Part shown: positions 8,455-18,118 of the stretch, one piece after another
How positions within the stretch are numbered: position 1 is the stretch's first letter
How the letters are laid out: each line of letters opens with the position of its first letter
Assembly (NCBI RefSeq): GCF_007991755.1
Contig: NZ_BJYY01000012.1
Coordinates: 62,001-126,000, forward strand
DNA from: Cellulomonas aerilata
GTDB taxonomy: Bacteria > Actinomycetota > Actinomycetes > Actinomycetales > Cellulomonadaceae
Length of the DNA: 64,000 nucleotides
Direction of reading: 5' to 3'
Notes under the pieces: model-generated
The model's input: only the letters and a program-made list of their open reading frames with translations
Database searches by the model: none
Told to the model about the DNA's origin: nothing
Program-made: the position numbers and the translations under genes

Positions 8455-9138
8455 TCAGCGCTCGGCCGACGACTTACGCTCGGGGACGGTGAACCGGGGC
8501 AGCAGCGCGTGCACCAGCGGGCCGATGCCCAGCGCGTACGCCAGGGTGGCGAAGCCGACGGTGCCGCCGAGCGCCCAGCCGACCGTGACGACGAGCACCT
8601 CGATCGTCGTCCGGACCACGCCGACTGGACGGCCGGTGCGCCGCACCAGACCGGTCATGAGCCCGTCCCGCGGTCCCGGACCCATGCGCGCACCGATGTA
8701 GAGCGCCGTTGCGAGGCCGTTGAGCACGATGCCGCCCACGGCCAGCAGACCGGCCACCCACCACGGCAGCGGCTCGGGCAGGCGCGCCAGCAGGGCGAGG
8801 AACGGGTCCACGAGCGCCCCGATGACCAGCACGTTCGCAACCGTCCCGAAGCCCGGGCGCTGCCGCAGCGGGATCCAGCACAGCAGCACCGCCACGCTGA
8901 TCAGCACGGTGAGCGCGCCGAACGACCAGCCCGTGCGGTGCGACGCCCCCTCCGACAGCACGTCCCACGGCATGTTGCCCAGGCCTGAGCTCACCAGGGC
9001 CGCGATGGAGAAGGCGTACAGCACCAGCCCGACCGCGAGCTGCCCGAGCCGGCGGCCGGCGCGCTCGGGACGCCTCGGGCGCAGGACCGTCCGGGCACGT
9101 CGCCCGGTGCGGACGGCGGCGGGCCGCTGCCCGGTCAC
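8455..9138 (-). CDS. YczE/YyaS/YitT-type membrane protein
   Basis: The 227-residue protein has about five hydrophobic helices and the family signature GLGNMPWDVLSEG after the first helix, plus the GARMGPGPRDGLMTGL loop between helices 3 and 4. Members are integral membrane proteins of unknown transport function; in Bacillus YczE influences bacillaene synthesis. The N-terminus (about 35 residues) is strongly basic. Its ATG overlaps the stop of the 69-residue gene upstream as ATGA, and that gene overlaps pyrD the same way, so the three are probably one translationally coupled unit. Confidence 0.85.
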   Translation of the reverse strand: MTGQRPAAVRTGRRARTVLRPRRPERAGRRLGQLAVGLVLYAFSIAALVSSGLGNMPWDVLSEGASHRTGWSFGALTVLISVAVLLCWIPLRQRPGFGTVANVLVIGALVDPFLALLARLPEPLPWWVAGLLAVGGIVLNGLATALYIGARMGPGPRDGLMTGLVRRTGRPVGVVRTTIEVLVVTVGWALGGTVGFATLAYALGIGPLVHALLPRFTVPERKSSAER

Positions 9139-9344
9139 GGGACGCGCAGCGGGACCGGCGCGGCGGCCGCGGTCCCGTCGTGCAGCAGGCGCGCGACGGC
9201 GACGTCCTGCGCCGCGAGGGTGCGCCAGTGCTCACCGAGCCACTGCTCGGCGTCGAACTGGTTGCCGAACACCGGGCTGACCGGGTCCTCCAGCACGCGT
9301 CCCTCGGCGTCGTCCAGCTCCCACACCCACTGCGGGCGGATCAT
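9135..9344 (-). CDS. Small conserved-looking protein between pyrD and the YczE-like gene
   Basis: The 69-residue product begins [16 protein letters not shown] and contains [18 protein letters not shown] and a C-terminal [15 protein letters not shown]. It has no cysteines or membrane helix; the aromatic and acidic pattern suggests a small folded cytosolic domain. It overlaps both neighbours by ATGA, which strongly supports translation. I do not recognise a characterised family. Its fixed position between pyrD and a membrane protein suggests a shared transcript but not a function. Confidence 0.75.
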   Translation of the reverse strand: MIRPQWVWELDDAEGRVLEDPVSPVFGNQFDAEQWLGEHWRTLAAQDVAVARLLHDGTAAAAPVPLRVP

Positions 9345-10408
9345 GCGGCCACCTCCGGGCTCGCGCCACGGCGCATCCGGGCGGCTGTGCCGGCACCGAC
9401 CGCGAGCGCGCGGTTGACCCGCGACGCCCAGAACGGTCCGCCGTAGACGAAGCCCGTGTAGCCCTGGACGAGCGTGGCACCCGCGGCGAGGTAGTCGCGC
9501 GCGTCCTGCGGCGCCGAGATCCCGCCGACGCCGATGACGACCGCGTCCGGTCCCAGCCGCGTCCGCAGCCGGGCGACGACCGCCAGTCCCCGGGCGCGCA
9601 CCGGCGGGCCGGACAGGCCGCCCTCCCCCAGGGTGTGCGCGATCGTGGTGTTCACCGCGACGACACCGTCCAGCCCGAGCTCCACGGCGAGGTCGGCGAC
9701 CGCGTCGACGTCGTCGTCGGACAGGTCCGGGGCGATCTTGACCAGCAGCGGGACGCGTCGGGCGGGCGTCGCGGCGTCGGCCGCCTCGCGCACGGCCTCG
9801 AGGATCGGCCGCAGGCTCTCGACCGACTGCAGGTCGCGCAGCCCCGGGGTGTTCGGGGAGGAGACGTTGACGACGAGGTAGTCGGCGTACGGCGCCAGCA
9901 GCCCGGCGCTGGTGGCGTAGTCGGCGGCCGCGGCGTCGGCCGGCGTCACCTTGGTCTTGCCGATGTTGACGCCGACGACGAGCCGGCGCCCGGCCGGCGT
10001 GGCGCGCAGCCGCCGCAGCCGCGCGGAGACCGCCACGGCGCCCTCGTTGTTGAACCCCATCCGGTTGCGCAGTGCGCTCTGGTCGACAACGCGCCACAGC
10101 CGCGGGCGCTCGTTGCCGGGCTGGGCCTGGGCGGTGATGGTGCCCACCTCGACCGAGCCGAACCCGAGCATCGTGAGCCCGGCGACCCCGACGGCGTTCT
10201 TGTCGAAGCCGGCGGCCAGGCCGAAGGGGCCGGGGAACCGGACCCCGAGCGCGTCGACGCCGGCGGCGGCGGGCGGGGCGAGCGTGCGGCGCAGCGCCCC
10301 GGAGAGCACGGGGGTGACGGCGGCGGCCCGGATCGCGGCGAACGCGAGCTCGTGGGCACGCTCCGGGTCGAGCCGGCGCAGGACGACGTCGAAGAGGAGC
10401 CGGTACAC
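9341..10408 (-). CDS. pyrD: Dihydroorotate dehydrogenase (quinone), class 2
   Basis: PyrD oxidises dihydroorotate to orotate in pyrimidine synthesis and passes electrons to quinone. The 355-residue product has the membrane-associated N-terminal helix ([20 protein letters not shown]), the FMN-binding barrel with [17 protein letters not shown] and VGVNIGKTK, and the class 2 catalytic serine in [10 protein letters not shown]. The C-terminal GVGGI and [11 protein letters not shown] motifs close the FMN site. The GTG at 10408 is preferred because it begins at the conserved helix and lies 7 nt after a TACCCT hexamer; a longer frame adds only a low-complexity extension. The stop overlaps the start of the 69-residue gene. 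Confidence 0.95.
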   Translation of the reverse strand: MYRLLFDVVLRRLDPERAHELAFAAIRAAAVTPVLSGALRRTLAPPAAAGVDALGVRFPGPFGLAAGFDKNAVGVAGLTMLGFGSVEVGTITAQAQPGNERPRLWRVVDQSALRNRMGFNNEGAVAVSARLRRLRATPAGRRLVVGVNIGKTKVTPADAAAADYATSAGLLAPYADYLVVNVSSPNTPGLRDLQSVESLRPILEAVREAADAATPARRVPLLVKIAPDLSDDDVDAVADLAVELGLDGVVAVNTTIAHTLGEGGLSGPPVRARGLAVVARLRTRLGPDAVVIGVGGISAPQDARDYLAAGATLVQGYTGFVYGGPFWASRVNRALAVGAGTAARMRRGASPEVAA

Positions 10409-10415
10409 GCGCCCC

Positions 10416-10421
10416 AGGGTA
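10416..10421 (-). promoter_or_regulatory. -10 element of pyrD (leaderless)
   Basis: TACCCT lies 7 nt before the GTG at 10408 on the minus strand and decides the start choice. Confidence 0.6.
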
Positions 10422-10467
10422 CGGGGGGCGGTCGGGCGGGCGTCCGCCGCGGACGTCGACGCGGGCG

Positions 10468-10944
10468 TCACCGGGGCTCGACCCCGTCGCTCGTGCGGCC
10501 GGACCGGGCGGGACGGGTCCGGCGCAGCCGCCACAGCCACGTCAGGCCGAGCAGCGGCAGCACGAGCGGCACGTAGCCGTAGCCGCTGCCGAAGCCGGAC
10601 CAGACCGTCGCCTCCGGGAAGGCCTGCCGGTCGACGACGGACAGGGTGCCGACGACGAGCACCCCGACGAGCTCGATCCCCACCGCCGCGATCGCGAGCC
10701 GCCGGTGACCGCGGGCCAGCGCGACGGTCGCGACCACGTACACGGCCGCGGCGACCGCCGACAGCGCGTACGCGAGCGGCGCCTCGTGCCAGTCCCGCAG
10801 CAGCTGGACGCCGGCCCGCGCGGTCGCGGACAGGGCGAACACGGCGTAGACCGCCACCAGCACGCGGCCGGGCCCGGACGACGTGGACGGCGAGCCGCCC
10901 GCCGTGCCGTCGGCCCGGGCGCCACGGGGGCTGCGGGCGCTCAC
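10468..10944 (-). CDS. Membrane protein of unknown function
   Basis: The 158-residue product has four predicted helices, separated by short loops, after a polar N-terminus of about 22 residues, and ends in a basic tail rich in arginine. The [18 protein letters not shown] segment before the last helix resembles small actinobacterial membrane proteins but I do not know its family. Its GTG overlaps the stop of the 119-residue membrane gene upstream as GTGA, so the two are coupled and may form a complex. Promoter for the pair is at 11309-11314. Confidence 0.75.
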   Translation of the reverse strand: MSARSPRGARADGTAGGSPSTSSGPGRVLVAVYAVFALSATARAGVQLLRDWHEAPLAYALSAVAAAVYVVATVALARGHRRLAIAAVGIELVGVLVVGTLSVVDRQAFPEATVWSGFGSGYGYVPLVLPLLGLTWLWRLRRTRPARSGRTSDGVEPR

Positions 10945-11300
10945 GCGCCGGCCCAGATCTGCAGCAGGCGCCACTCCATGACGACGACCGTCAAGGCGGC
11001 GACGAGCAGCACCACCGAGCTCCACCGGGTCCGCTCGGCGAACGCCCAGGCCGCGGCGACCGGGAGCACGACCAGCGCGGTGAGCAGGTAGCCCCAGAAC
11101 GTCACGGCGTCGTCCGGCGCCTCGCCCCGCACCGTGGCGACGACCGCGGCGAGCACCTGCAGGACGAGAGCCGCCTCCACCACGGCGGCACCCTTCAGCT
11201 GGCGCAGGACCACCGCGCGGTCGCGGAGCGCGAAGGCGGCGGCCCAGGCGGCGAGCGCGAGCGAGAGCACCGCCACGAGGACGGCCAGAGGTGGGAGCAC
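10941..11300 (-). CDS. Four-helix membrane protein
   Basis: The 119-residue protein is almost entirely hydrophobic, with four helices and short charged loops; the last loop is ERTRW. It has no signal peptide and no recognised domain. The GTG at 11300 lies 8 nt from a TACCCT hexamer. It is the first gene of a two-gene unit with the 158-residue membrane protein and is divergent from pepA, with the two promoters overlapping. Confidence 0.75.
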   Translation of the reverse strand: MLPPLAVLVAVLSLALAAWAAAFALRDRAVVLRQLKGAAVVEAALVLQVLAAVVATVRGEAPDDAVTFWGYLLTALVVLPVAAAWAFAERTRWSSVVLLVAALTVVVMEWRLLQIWAGA

Positions 11301-11308
11301 GGTCCCCG

Positions 11309-11314
11309 AGGGTA
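11309..11314 (-). promoter_or_regulatory. -10 element of the two-gene membrane unit
   Basis: TACCCT lies 8 nt before the GTG at 11300. The oppositely directed pepA hexamer starts exactly 20 bp away, so each -10 falls in the other promoter's -35 zone. Confidence 0.55.
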
Positions 11315-11328
11315 CGCGGCACCACGAC

Positions 11329-11334
11329 TAGCAT
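11329..11334 (+). promoter_or_regulatory. -10 element of pepA (leaderless)
   Basis: TAGCAT lies 6 nt before the GTG at 11341, and no Shine-Dalgarno sequence is present. Confidence 0.6.
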
Positions 11335-11340
11335 CGTCGC

Positions 11341-12849
11341 GTGGCCCAGCTGACTCTCACCTCCTCCGACCTCGCCCACCTGGTGGCCGACGCCCTCGTC
11401 GTCGCGACCGCCTCGACCGACTCCGGCGTCGTCCTCGTCGGCGCCGACGCGCTCCCTGCGGAGCTGCGCACGCAGCTGACGCAGTCCGCCGTGACGCTCG
11501 GGCTGACCGGCGCGACCGACGAGGTCCGCAAGGTCCCGACCGGTGGCCGTCTCGCGGCCCCGGTGCTCGTGCTGACCGGCCTCGGCGCCCAGGCGGGCAC
11601 CTACCCGGCCGAGACGCTGCGCCGCGCCGCGGGCGCCGCGACCCGCGAGCTCGCCGGCGCGACCTCCGTGGCGGTGGCGCTGCCGGCGGACGACGTCGAG
11701 GAGCTCGCCGCCGTCGCCGAGGGCGCCCTGCTCGGCGCCTACGCGTTCCTGCGCTACCGCCAGGGCCCTGCCGCGGCGCGCGCGACCGCCGTCGCGACCG
11801 TCGAGGTCGTCACCCCGCTGGCGAAGGAGGCGGCCGCCAAGGCCGTCGTCGCGCGCGCCGAGGTGCTCGCCGCGGCGGTGCACGGCACGCGCGACCTGGT
11901 GAACACCGCCCCCAACGACCTGTACCCCGCCGCGTTCGCCGAGCTGGCCCGCGCGGCGGTCAAGGGGACCGGCGCCAAGGTCACCGTGCTCGACGAGAAG
12001 GCGCTGACGGCCGGCGGCTACGGCGGGCTGCTGGGCGTGGGCCTCGGATCGGCCCGCGGTCCGCGCCTGGTCAAGGTCGCCTACACCCCGTCCCGCCCGG
12101 CCGCGAAGGTCGCGCTGGTCGGCAAGGGCATCACGTTCGACTCCGGCGGCATCTCGATCAAGCCGGCCGCCGGCATGGAGGCGATGAAGTCCGACATGGC
12201 CGGCGCCGCCGCCGTCCTGCACACCGTGGTCGCGGCCGCACGCCTGGAGCTGCCGGTCGCCGTGACCGGCTGGCTGTGCCTGGCCGAGAACATGCCGTCC
12301 GGCACGGCGCAGCGCCCGTCCGACGTCATCACGATCCACGGCGGCAAGACCGTCGAGGTGCTCAACACCGACGCCGAGGGCCGCCTGGTCATGGCCGACG
12401 GGCTCGTCGCCGCGATCGAGGAGAACCCGGACGTCGTGCTGGACATCGCGACGCTGACCGGGGCGCAGGTCGTCGCGCTGGGCAACCGGGTCTCGGCCGT
12501 CATGGGCTCCGACGACGTGCGCGCGGAGGTCACCACCGCCGCGGAGACCGCGGGCGAGCTGTTCTGGCCGATGCCGCTGCCCGAGGAGCTGCTCGCCGGG
12601 CTCAGGTCCAAGGTCGCCGACCTGGCCAACATCGGCGAGCGACCGGGCGGGATGCTGAGCGCCGGGGTGTTCCTGCGCGAGTTCGTCGGGACGACGCCGT
12701 GGGCGCACCTGGACATCGCCGGACCCGCGTTCAACGAGAAGTCCGCGCACGACTACACGCCGGTCGGCGGGACGGGCGTCGGCGTGCGGACCCTGCTGGC
12801 CCTGCTCGAGGGCCGCGCGGGCACGGCGACGGGTCGGCGCCGCAAGTAG
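11341..12849 (+). CDS. pepA: Leucyl aminopeptidase, M17 family
   Basis: This is a cytosolic di-zinc aminopeptidase that removes N-terminal residues from peptides. The 502-residue protein has an N-terminal macro-like domain (about 1-165) and the M17 catalytic domain. Metal and catalytic residues are in VGKGITFDSGG (Lys about 262) and the M17 signature NTDAEGRLVMADGL (about 342-355). The length matches the family. The GTG start is 6 nt from TAGCAT, so the transcript is probably leaderless. It ends at a strong hairpin facing the convergent 115-residue gene. M. tuberculosis pepB (Rv2213) has the same position relative to sucB. Confidence 0.96.
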   Translation: MAQLTLTSSDLAHLVADALVVATASTDSGVVLVGADALPAELRTQLTQSAVTLGLTGATDEVRKVPTGGRLAAPVLVLTGLGAQAGTYPAETLRRAAGAATRELAGATSVAVALPADDVEELAAVAEGALLGAYAFLRYRQGPAAARATAVATVEVVTPLAKEAAAKAVVARAEVLAAAVHGTRDLVNTAPNDLYPAAFAELARAAVKGTGAKVTVLDEKALTAGGYGGLLGVGLGSARGPRLVKVAYTPSRPAAKVALVGKGITFDSGGISIKPAAGMEAMKSDMAGAAAVLHTVVAAARLELPVAVTGWLCLAENMPSGTAQRPSDVITIHGGKTVEVLNTDAEGRLVMADGLVAAIEENPDVVLDIATLTGAQVVALGNRVSAVMGSDDVRAEVTTAAETAGELFWPMPLPEELLAGLRSKVADLANIGERPGGMLSAGVFLREFVGTTPWAHLDIAGPAFNEKSAHDYTPVGGTGVGVRTLLALLEGRAGTATGRRRK

Positions 12850-12904
12850 GGAGGCCGCCCCGCGGGACGCGCGCCGACGAGGCCTGCACCCGCCCTGCAC
12901 CCCA

Positions 12905-12938
12905 GGAGCCCCCGCCCGGATCACCGGACGGGGGCTCC
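12905..12938. terminator. Hairpin after pepA
   Basis: Fifteen-base arms (12905-12919 and 12924-12938) with one mismatch and a four-base loop lie between pepA and the convergent gene ending at 13015. Confidence 0.8.
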
Positions 12939-13014
12939 CGTGCGTGGTGGACGTCCGCCCGGTGCCGGCACCGGCCGGGCCGTCGGGGGCCGGCAGCAGC
13001 CGGCCCGACGGGCC

Positions 13015-13362
13015 TCAGAAGCCGCGGCGCTCCGAGCGGCGCGGACGCTGCCGGCTGTTCCAGTCGCGCATGCGCTGCGGGTACCCCAGGCGCTGCACGT
13101 CGTAGACCGGGATGCCCAGGTCGCGGGCGACGGCGTGCGCGGTGCGCTCGTCGGGCACCCGCCGCCGGGTCCACTCCCCCGTCGTCGCGATGAGCATGAG
13201 GGTCACCGGGGTGACGTTGGTGGCCGGCTCGACGTAGGCCTCGACGCCGACGCGGGTCCGGACGAAGTCCGTCAGGTGGGCGATCGTGGCCTTCTGGGCC
13301 TCGCGGTCCGACGGCGCGCCGTCGACATGGACGGCCTTGCGGCGGCGGGAGAACAGGGCCAT
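13015..13362 (-). CDS. Conserved hypothetical protein
   Basis: The 115-residue protein starts MALFSRRRK and continues with a predicted alpha/beta domain containing HLTDFVRTRVGVEAYVEP, VTLMLIATTGEWTRRRVP and AVARDLGIPVYDVQRLGYPQRM. It ends in an arginine-rich tail. Homologues are common next to lpdA in actinobacteria, where they are often called oxidoreductases without evidence. No catalytic motif is visible. It is probably leaderless: TAGCCT lies 6 nt before the ATG. Confidence 0.8.
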   Translation of the reverse strand: MALFSRRRKAVHVDGAPSDREAQKATIAHLTDFVRTRVGVEAYVEPATNVTPVTLMLIATTGEWTRRRVPDERTAHAVARDLGIPVYDVQRLGYPQRMRDWNSRQRPRRSERRGF

Positions 13363-13368
13363 ACCCGC

Positions 13369-13374
13369 AGGCTA
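13369..13374 (-). promoter_or_regulatory. -10 element of the 115-residue gene (leaderless)
   Basis: TAGCCT lies 6 nt before the ATG at 13362 on the minus strand. Confidence 0.6.
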
Positions 13375-13556
13375 ACGACGCAACCTGGACGTCGGCTGGG
13401 CGCCGCCCGGGTGCCGCCGGCCGCCGCCGGGGGCCGTCCCGGGTTGTCTGGACCATCACACCGCGCCCCGCGCGCCCCGGTTAGGGCTCTCGGTCGCGTG
13501 ATGACAAGATGACCGCGAGCATGAACCACCACACGCCAGCGCCGGAGGAGTTCCAC

Positions 13557-14942
13557 GTGGCCGACACGAACGGCACCGTTTTCGACATCGTCGTCCTGGG
13601 CGGAGGCAGTGGCGGTTACGCGACCGCGCTGCGCGGCGCCGAGCTCGGCCTCTCGGTCGCCCTGGTCGAGGGAGGCAAGCTGGGCGGGACCTGCCTGCAC
13701 AACGGCTGCATCCCCACCAAGGCGCTCCTGCACGCGGCCGAGGTTGCGGACTCCGCCCGTGAGGGCGCGAACTTCGGCGTGCACACCACGCTGGACCACA
13801 TCGACATGGGCGGTGTGAACAAGTACAAGGAGAACGTGATCGCCCGGCTCTACAAGGGCCTGCAGGGACTGATCAAGTCCCGCAAGATCACGGTCTTCGA
13901 GGGCTGGGGCAAGCTCGTCGCACCCGACGCCGTCGAGGTCAACGGCGAGCGCGTCACCGGCCGCCACATCGTCCTCGGGACCGGCTCCTACGCCCGTTCG
14001 CTGCCCGGTCTGGAGATCGGCGGCAACATCATCACCTCCGACCAGGCGCTGCAGCTGGACCGCGTGCCGCGGTCGGTCATCGTCCTGGGCGGCGGGGTCA
14101 TCGGCTCGGAGTTCGCGAGCGTGTGGAAGTCGTTCGGCGCGGACGTCACGATCATCGAGGCGCTCCCGCACCTGGTGGCCAACGAGGACGAGTCGCTGAG
14201 CAAGGCGTTCGAGCGCGCGTTCCGCAAGCGCGGGATCGCGTTCAACCTCGGCGTCCGCTTCCAGGGCGCGACCCAGACCGACGACGGCGTGCACGTCACG
14301 CTGGAGGACGGCAAGACGTTCGACGCCGAGCTGCTGCTCGTCGCCGTCGGCCGTGGCCCGAACACCGCGAACCTCGGGTACGAGGAGCAGGGCATCCGCA
14401 TCGACCGCGGCTTCGTGCTGGTGAACGAGCGCCTGCACACCGGCGTCGGCAACATCTACGCGGTCGGGGACATCGTCCCGGGCCTGCAGCTCGCGCACCG
14501 CGGCTTCGCGCAGGGCATCTTCGTCGCCGAGGAGATCGCCGGGCTCAACCCCGCGCCGATCATCGAGTCCGGCATCCCGCGCGTGACCTACTCCGAGCCG
14601 GAGATCGGGTCCGTCGGCCTCACCGAGGCCAAGGCCCGCGAGGTCCACGGCACCGACAACGTCGAGGTCCTGGAGTACAACCTCGGCGGCAACGGCAAGA
14701 GCCAGATCCTCGCCACGGCCGGCTTCATCAAGCTCGTGCGCCAGAAGGACGGTCCCGTCGTCGGCGTGCACATGATCGGCGCCCGCGTGGGCGAGCTCAT
14801 CGGCGAGGGGCAGCTCATCGTGAACTGGGAGGCCTACCCCGAGGACGTCGCCGCCCTGGTCCACGCCCACCCGACGCAGAACGAGGCACTGGGAGAGGCC
14901 CACCTGGCCCTCGCCGGCAAGCCGCTGCACGCCCACAACTGA
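13557..14942 (+). CDS. lpdA: Dihydrolipoyl dehydrogenase (E3)
   Basis: E3 reoxidises the dihydrolipoyl groups of 2-oxoacid dehydrogenase E2 subunits using FAD and NAD. The 461-residue product has the FAD-binding [12 protein letters not shown], the redox pair Cys46/Cys51 in GGTCLHNGC, the NAD-binding [13 protein letters not shown] and the C-terminal [13 protein letters not shown] with the catalytic His/Glu. The GTG at 13557 is chosen because GGAGGA lies eight bases upstream and it opens near the FAD fold; an ATG at 13509 would add 16 residues without a ribosome site. sucB follows after 29 bp, so the two are one operon. Confidence 0.95.
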   Translation: MADTNGTVFDIVVLGGGSGGYATALRGAELGLSVALVEGGKLGGTCLHNGCIPTKALLHAAEVADSAREGANFGVHTTLDHIDMGGVNKYKENVIARLYKGLQGLIKSRKITVFEGWGKLVAPDAVEVNGERVTGRHIVLGTGSYARSLPGLEIGGNIITSDQALQLDRVPRSVIVLGGGVIGSEFASVWKSFGADVTIIEALPHLVANEDESLSKAFERAFRKRGIAFNLGVRFQGATQTDDGVHVTLEDGKTFDAELLLVAVGRGPNTANLGYEEQGIRIDRGFVLVNERLHTGVGNIYAVGDIVPGLQLAHRGFAQGIFVAEEIAGLNPAPIIESGIPRVTYSEPEIGSVGLTEAKAREVHGTDNVEVLEYNLGGNGKSQILATAGFIKLVRQKDGPVVGVHMIGARVGELIGEGQLIVNWEAYPEDVAALVHAHPTQNEALGEAHLALAGKPLHAHN

Positions 14943-14971
14943 CCCCACGATCGAAGGAGACACGAGGCGTC

Positions 14972-16939
14972 ATGGCTGACTCCGTGCAGATGCCGGCGCT
15001 CGGTGAGAGCGTCACCGAGGGAACCGTCACCCGTTGGCTCAAGCAGGTCGGCGACACGGTCGCCGTCGACGAGCCGTTGCTCGAGGTCTCGACCGACAAG
15101 GTCGACACCGAGATCCCCTCGCCCTTCGCGGGCGTGCTGGAGCAGATCCTCGTCCAGGAGGACGAGACGGTCGAGGTCGGCGCCCAGCTGGCCGTGATCG
15201 GCTCCGGCGACGGGGCGAGCAGCGGCGGCGACGCGCCCGCCGAGCAGCCCGCGCCGGCCGAGGCGCCCGCCGCCCAGGCCCCGGCGCAGGCCGAGCCCTC
15301 GGCGGCCTCCCCCGGTGACCCCTCGCCGACGGCCCCCACGGGAGCGCAGGCCGGCGTGACCGGCAGCGCGGAGGCGGCCCAGATGGGCGAGTCCTACGGC
15401 GGTCCCCCGCCCGAGGCCGAGGGCACCTTCGGCGGCACCGCCGCGCAGGGTCCCGGTGCCGGCCAGGGCGGGTCCACCCCGTCCGGCGGCGGCGACGGCG
15501 AGCAGGTCGTCATGCCCGCCCTCGGCGAGAGCGTCACCGAGGGCACCGTGACCCGGTGGCTCAAGGCCGTCGGCGACGACGTCGCCGTCGACGAGCCGCT
15601 GCTCGAGGTCTCCACCGACAAGGTGGACACGGAGATCCCGTCGCCGGTCGCCGGCACGCTGCAGCAGATCCTGGTGCAGGAGGACGAGACCGTCGAGGTC
15701 GGCGCCCCGCTGGCCGTCATCGGGTCCGGTGCCGCGGCGCCGTCCGCTCCGTCCCAGCCCGAGTCGGTCCCGGCGCCGGCGCCGTCCGCGACCGAGGCGG
15801 GTCCGCAGGCGGCAGCCCCCGACGAGGCCCCCGCCCCGGCGCAGAGCGCTCCCGCTCCGGCGCCCGCCGCCGCGCCGGCACCCGCCGCCGCTCCCGCTCC
15901 GGCACCGGCCGCTGCTCCGGCACCCGCCGCCGCCCCGGCACCCGCCGCCGCCCCGGCCCCTGCCGCCGCTCCTGCTCCCGCTGCGTCCGGCACGTACCTG
16001 ACCCCCCTCGTGCGCAAGCTCGCGGCCGAGAAGGGCGTGGACGTCGCGACCCTGACCGGGACGGGCGTCGGTGGACGGATCCGCAAGGAGGACGTCCTGG
16101 AGGCCGCGACCAAGGCGGAGGAGGCCGCCAAGGCCGCCGCCGCGGCGCAGGCGGCGCCGGCCCCCGCCGCCCCGGCTCCCGCAGCCGCCGCTCCGAAGGC
16201 CGCTCCCGCCGCCGTCTCGCCGCTGCGCGGGACGACGGAGAAGATGTCGCGCCTGCGCAAGCTCGTGGCCGAGCGGATGGTCCAGTCCCTGCAGACCGCC
16301 GCGCAGCTCACGACGGTCGTCGAGGTCGACATCACGAAGGTCGCCCGGCTGCGCGCCCGCGCCAAGGACGACTTCAAGGCCCGGGAGGGCGCCAACCTCA
16401 CCTTCCTGCCGTTCCTGGCCCTGGCCGCGGTCGAGGCGCTCAAGACCTACCCGAAGATCAACGCCAGCATCGACGGGGACCAGGTCGTCTACCACGGCTC
16501 GGAGAACCTGGGCATCGCGGTCGACACCGAGCGCGGCCTGGTCGTCCCGGTCATCAAGGACGCGGGCGACCTCAACCTCGCCGGGATCGCGCGCCGGATC
16601 GGCGACCTCGCGTCGCGGACCCGGGCGAACAAGATCACCCCGGACGACCTGTCCGGCGGGACGTTCACGATCACGAACACCGGGTCCGGCGGCGCCCTGA
16701 TCGACACCCCGATCGTCGCGCTCCCGCAGGTGGCGATCCTCGGGACCGGCACCATCGTCAAGCGCCCGGTCGTGGTGACCGGCGCCGACGGCGGCGAGAA
16801 CATCGCGATCCGCTCGATGATGTACCTGTCGCTGTCCTACGACCACCGCCTGGTGGACGGTGCGGACGCCGCCCGGTACCTCATGGCCATCAAGAACCGC
16901 ATCGAGGAGGGCGCGTTCGAGTCCGAGCTCGGGCTCTGA
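14972..16939 (+). CDS. sucB: Dihydrolipoamide acyltransferase (E2) with two lipoyl domains
   Basis: E2 carries acyl groups on lipoyl-lysine and transfers them to CoA. The 655-residue protein has two near-identical lipoyl domains with the modified lysines at about Lys43 and Lys217 in STDKVDTE, an Ala/Pro linker (about 262-338), an E1/E3-binding domain (about 341-380, [14 protein letters not shown]) and a 24-mer catalytic domain ending in [13 protein letters not shown] with the active-site histidine. In mycobacteria the single E2 (DlaT) serves pyruvate dehydrogenase with AceE, and the same is likely here: aceE, lipA and lipB are all within this window and no other E2 is seen. It shares an operon with lpdA and ends at a perfect hairpin. 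Confidence 0.95.
   Translation: MADSVQMPALGESVTEGTVTRWLKQVGDTVAVDEPLLEVSTDKVDTEIPSPFAGVLEQILVQEDETVEVGAQLAVIGSGDGASSGGDAPAEQPAPAEAPAAQAPAQAEPSAASPGDPSPTAPTGAQAGVTGSAEAAQMGESYGGPPPEAEGTFGGTAAQGPGAGQGGSTPSGGGDGEQVVMPALGESVTEGTVTRWLKAVGDDVAVDEPLLEVSTDKVDTEIPSPVAGTLQQILVQEDETVEVGAPLAVIGSGAAAPSAPSQPESVPAPAPSATEAGPQAAAPDEAPAPAQSAPAPAPAAAPAPAAAPAPAPAAAPAPAAAPAPAAAPAPAAAPAPAASGTYLTPLVRKLAAEKGVDVATLTGTGVGGRIRKEDVLEAATKAEEAAKAAAAAQAAPAPAAPAPAAAAPKAAPAAVSPLRGTTEKMSRLRKLVAERMVQSLQTAAQLTTVVEVDITKVARLRARAKDDFKAREGANLTFLPFLALAAVEALKTYPKINASIDGDQVVYHGSENLGIAVDTERGLVVPVIKDAGDLNLAGIARRIGDLASRTRANKITPDDLSGGTFTITNTGSGGALIDTPIVALPQVAILGTGTIVKRPVVVTGADGGENIAIRSMMYLSLSYDHRLVDGADAARYLMAIKNRIEEGAFESELGL
15848..15990 (+). 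repeat. Ala-Pro coding repeat in the E2 linker
   Basis: Repeated GCACCCGCCGCC-like units encode an alternating Ala/Pro flexible arm between the second lipoyl domain and the E1/E3-binding domain. Such linkers vary in length by slippage without loss of function. Confidence 0.9.
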
Positions 16940-16979
16940 CCGCACCCTGCGACCCGCACGCCGCGACGCCGTCGCCTCA

Positions 16980-17021
16980 CGCCCGCGCCCCCCGGCCCAC
17001 CAGGACCGGGGGGCGCGGGCG
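16980..17021 (+). terminator. Perfect hairpin after sucB
   Basis: Sixteen-base perfect arms (16980-16995 and 17006-17021) with a ten-base loop lie 40 bp after the sucB stop. Confidence 0.85.
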
Positions 17022-17081
17022 TCGTCGTCCCCGGCGCGGGCTCCGGCGGCCGCACGGGCGCCCGTGTGCCAGGGTGGCGGC

Positions 17082-18002
17082 ATGAAGATCGTGGTGGCGG
17101 GGTCGCACGGGCTCATCGGGACGGCGCTGGTGGGACGCCTGCGGCGCGACGGGCACGCCGTCCAGCGACTGGTCCGCCGCGACGCGTCGGGCCCCGGGGA
17201 GGTCAGCTGGGACCCGTCGCGGGGGCGACTCGACCCGGCCGCGCTCGAGGGTGCCGGCGCGATCATCAACCTCGCCGGCGCCGGCGTCGGCGACAAGCGG
17301 CTCACGGAGGCGTACAAGCGCGAGATCCGGGCCTCGCGGACGTCGACCACCGGTCTGCTGGCCCGGACGGTCGCGCGCCTGGACCAGCCCGTCCCGGTGA
17401 TGCTGCAGGCCTCGGGCATCGGTGCCTACGGGGACCAGGGCGACGACGTCCTGGACGAGACGTCACCGCTGGGGAGCACCTTCTTCGCCGGGGTCGTCCG
17501 CGACTGGGAGGCCGCCGCTGCACCCGCCGCCGAGGCGGGCACGCGGGTGGCGTTCCTGCGCACCGGCATCGTCCTGAGCCCTGCGGGCGGCGCCATGCGG
17601 CGGATGCTGCCGCTCCTGCGCCTCGGCGTGGGCGGGCGGCTGGGCTCGGGCGACCAGTACTGGAGCTGGATCACGCTGCCGGACGAGATCGGCGCCATCG
17701 TGCACCTGCTCCACGCCGACGTCCGCGGGCCGGTCAACCTCGTGTCCCCGCAGCCGGCGACCAACGTGGAGATCACCCGTGAGCTGGCCCGGGCGCTGCA
17801 CCGGCCGGACCTGGTGCCGGCGCCTGCCCTGGCCCTGCGGATGGTGCTCGGGGAGTTCTCCAGCGAGGTGCTGGGCTCCATCCGTGCGGTCCCGTCCGTG
17901 CTGACCGCGAGCGCGTTCCGCTGGCAGCACCCCACGACCGCCGACGCCGCCGACTGGGTCGCGAGCCAGGTCGGGAGCCGGCGGGTCGCCGCCGCCCGCT
18001 AG
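17082..18002 (+). CDS. TIGR01777-type NAD-dependent epimerase/dehydratase
   Basis: The 306-residue protein is an extended-SDR family member like E. coli YfcH and the SulA-like cell division factor of cyanobacteria. It has the N-terminal dinucleotide site VVAGSHGLIGTAL (about 4-16), the INLAGAGVGDKR motif, the LQASGIGAYGD segment replacing the usual YxxxK, and the C-terminal DUF1731 end with ALRMVLGEFSSEVL. Its enzymatic function is unknown. The homologue Rv2216 follows dlaT in M. tuberculosis. A CAGGGT hexamer lies 6 nt before the ATG, a weaker form of the leaderless pattern. Confidence 0.9.
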   Translation: MKIVVAGSHGLIGTALVGRLRRDGHAVQRLVRRDASGPGEVSWDPSRGRLDPAALEGAGAIINLAGAGVGDKRLTEAYKREIRASRTSTTGLLARTVARLDQPVPVMLQASGIGAYGDQGDDVLDETSPLGSTFFAGVVRDWEAAAAPAAEAGTRVAFLRTGIVLSPAGGAMRRMLPLLRLGVGGRLGSGDQYWSWITLPDEIGAIVHLLHADVRGPVNLVSPQPATNVEITRELARALHRPDLVPAPALALRMVLGEFSSEVLGSIRAVPSVLTASAFRWQHPTTADAADWVASQVGSRRVAAAR

Positions 18003-18090
18003 ACCGGACGGACGCGCGCGGCGCCGACCGCGGCGGGCGGTGGTCACGCGGAGCGCCCGGTCGTGGGGTTCCCGGTCCTCACGGGTAGCG

Positions 18091-18118
18091 GGTCACGGGT
18101 CACGGGTCACGGGTCACG
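18091..18118. repeat. Four perfect 7-bp tandem copies over the kinase stop codon
   Basis: GGTCACG is repeated four times without a break. The stop codon of the minus-strand kinase gene (18107-18109) lies inside the third copy. The repeat sits in a convergent junction with the epimerase gene. Confidence 0.9.

Noticed and set aside
18091-18118. Tandem repeat considered as a CRISPR or attachment site
   Set aside because: The 7-bp units have no spacers, no cas genes and no integrase nearby.
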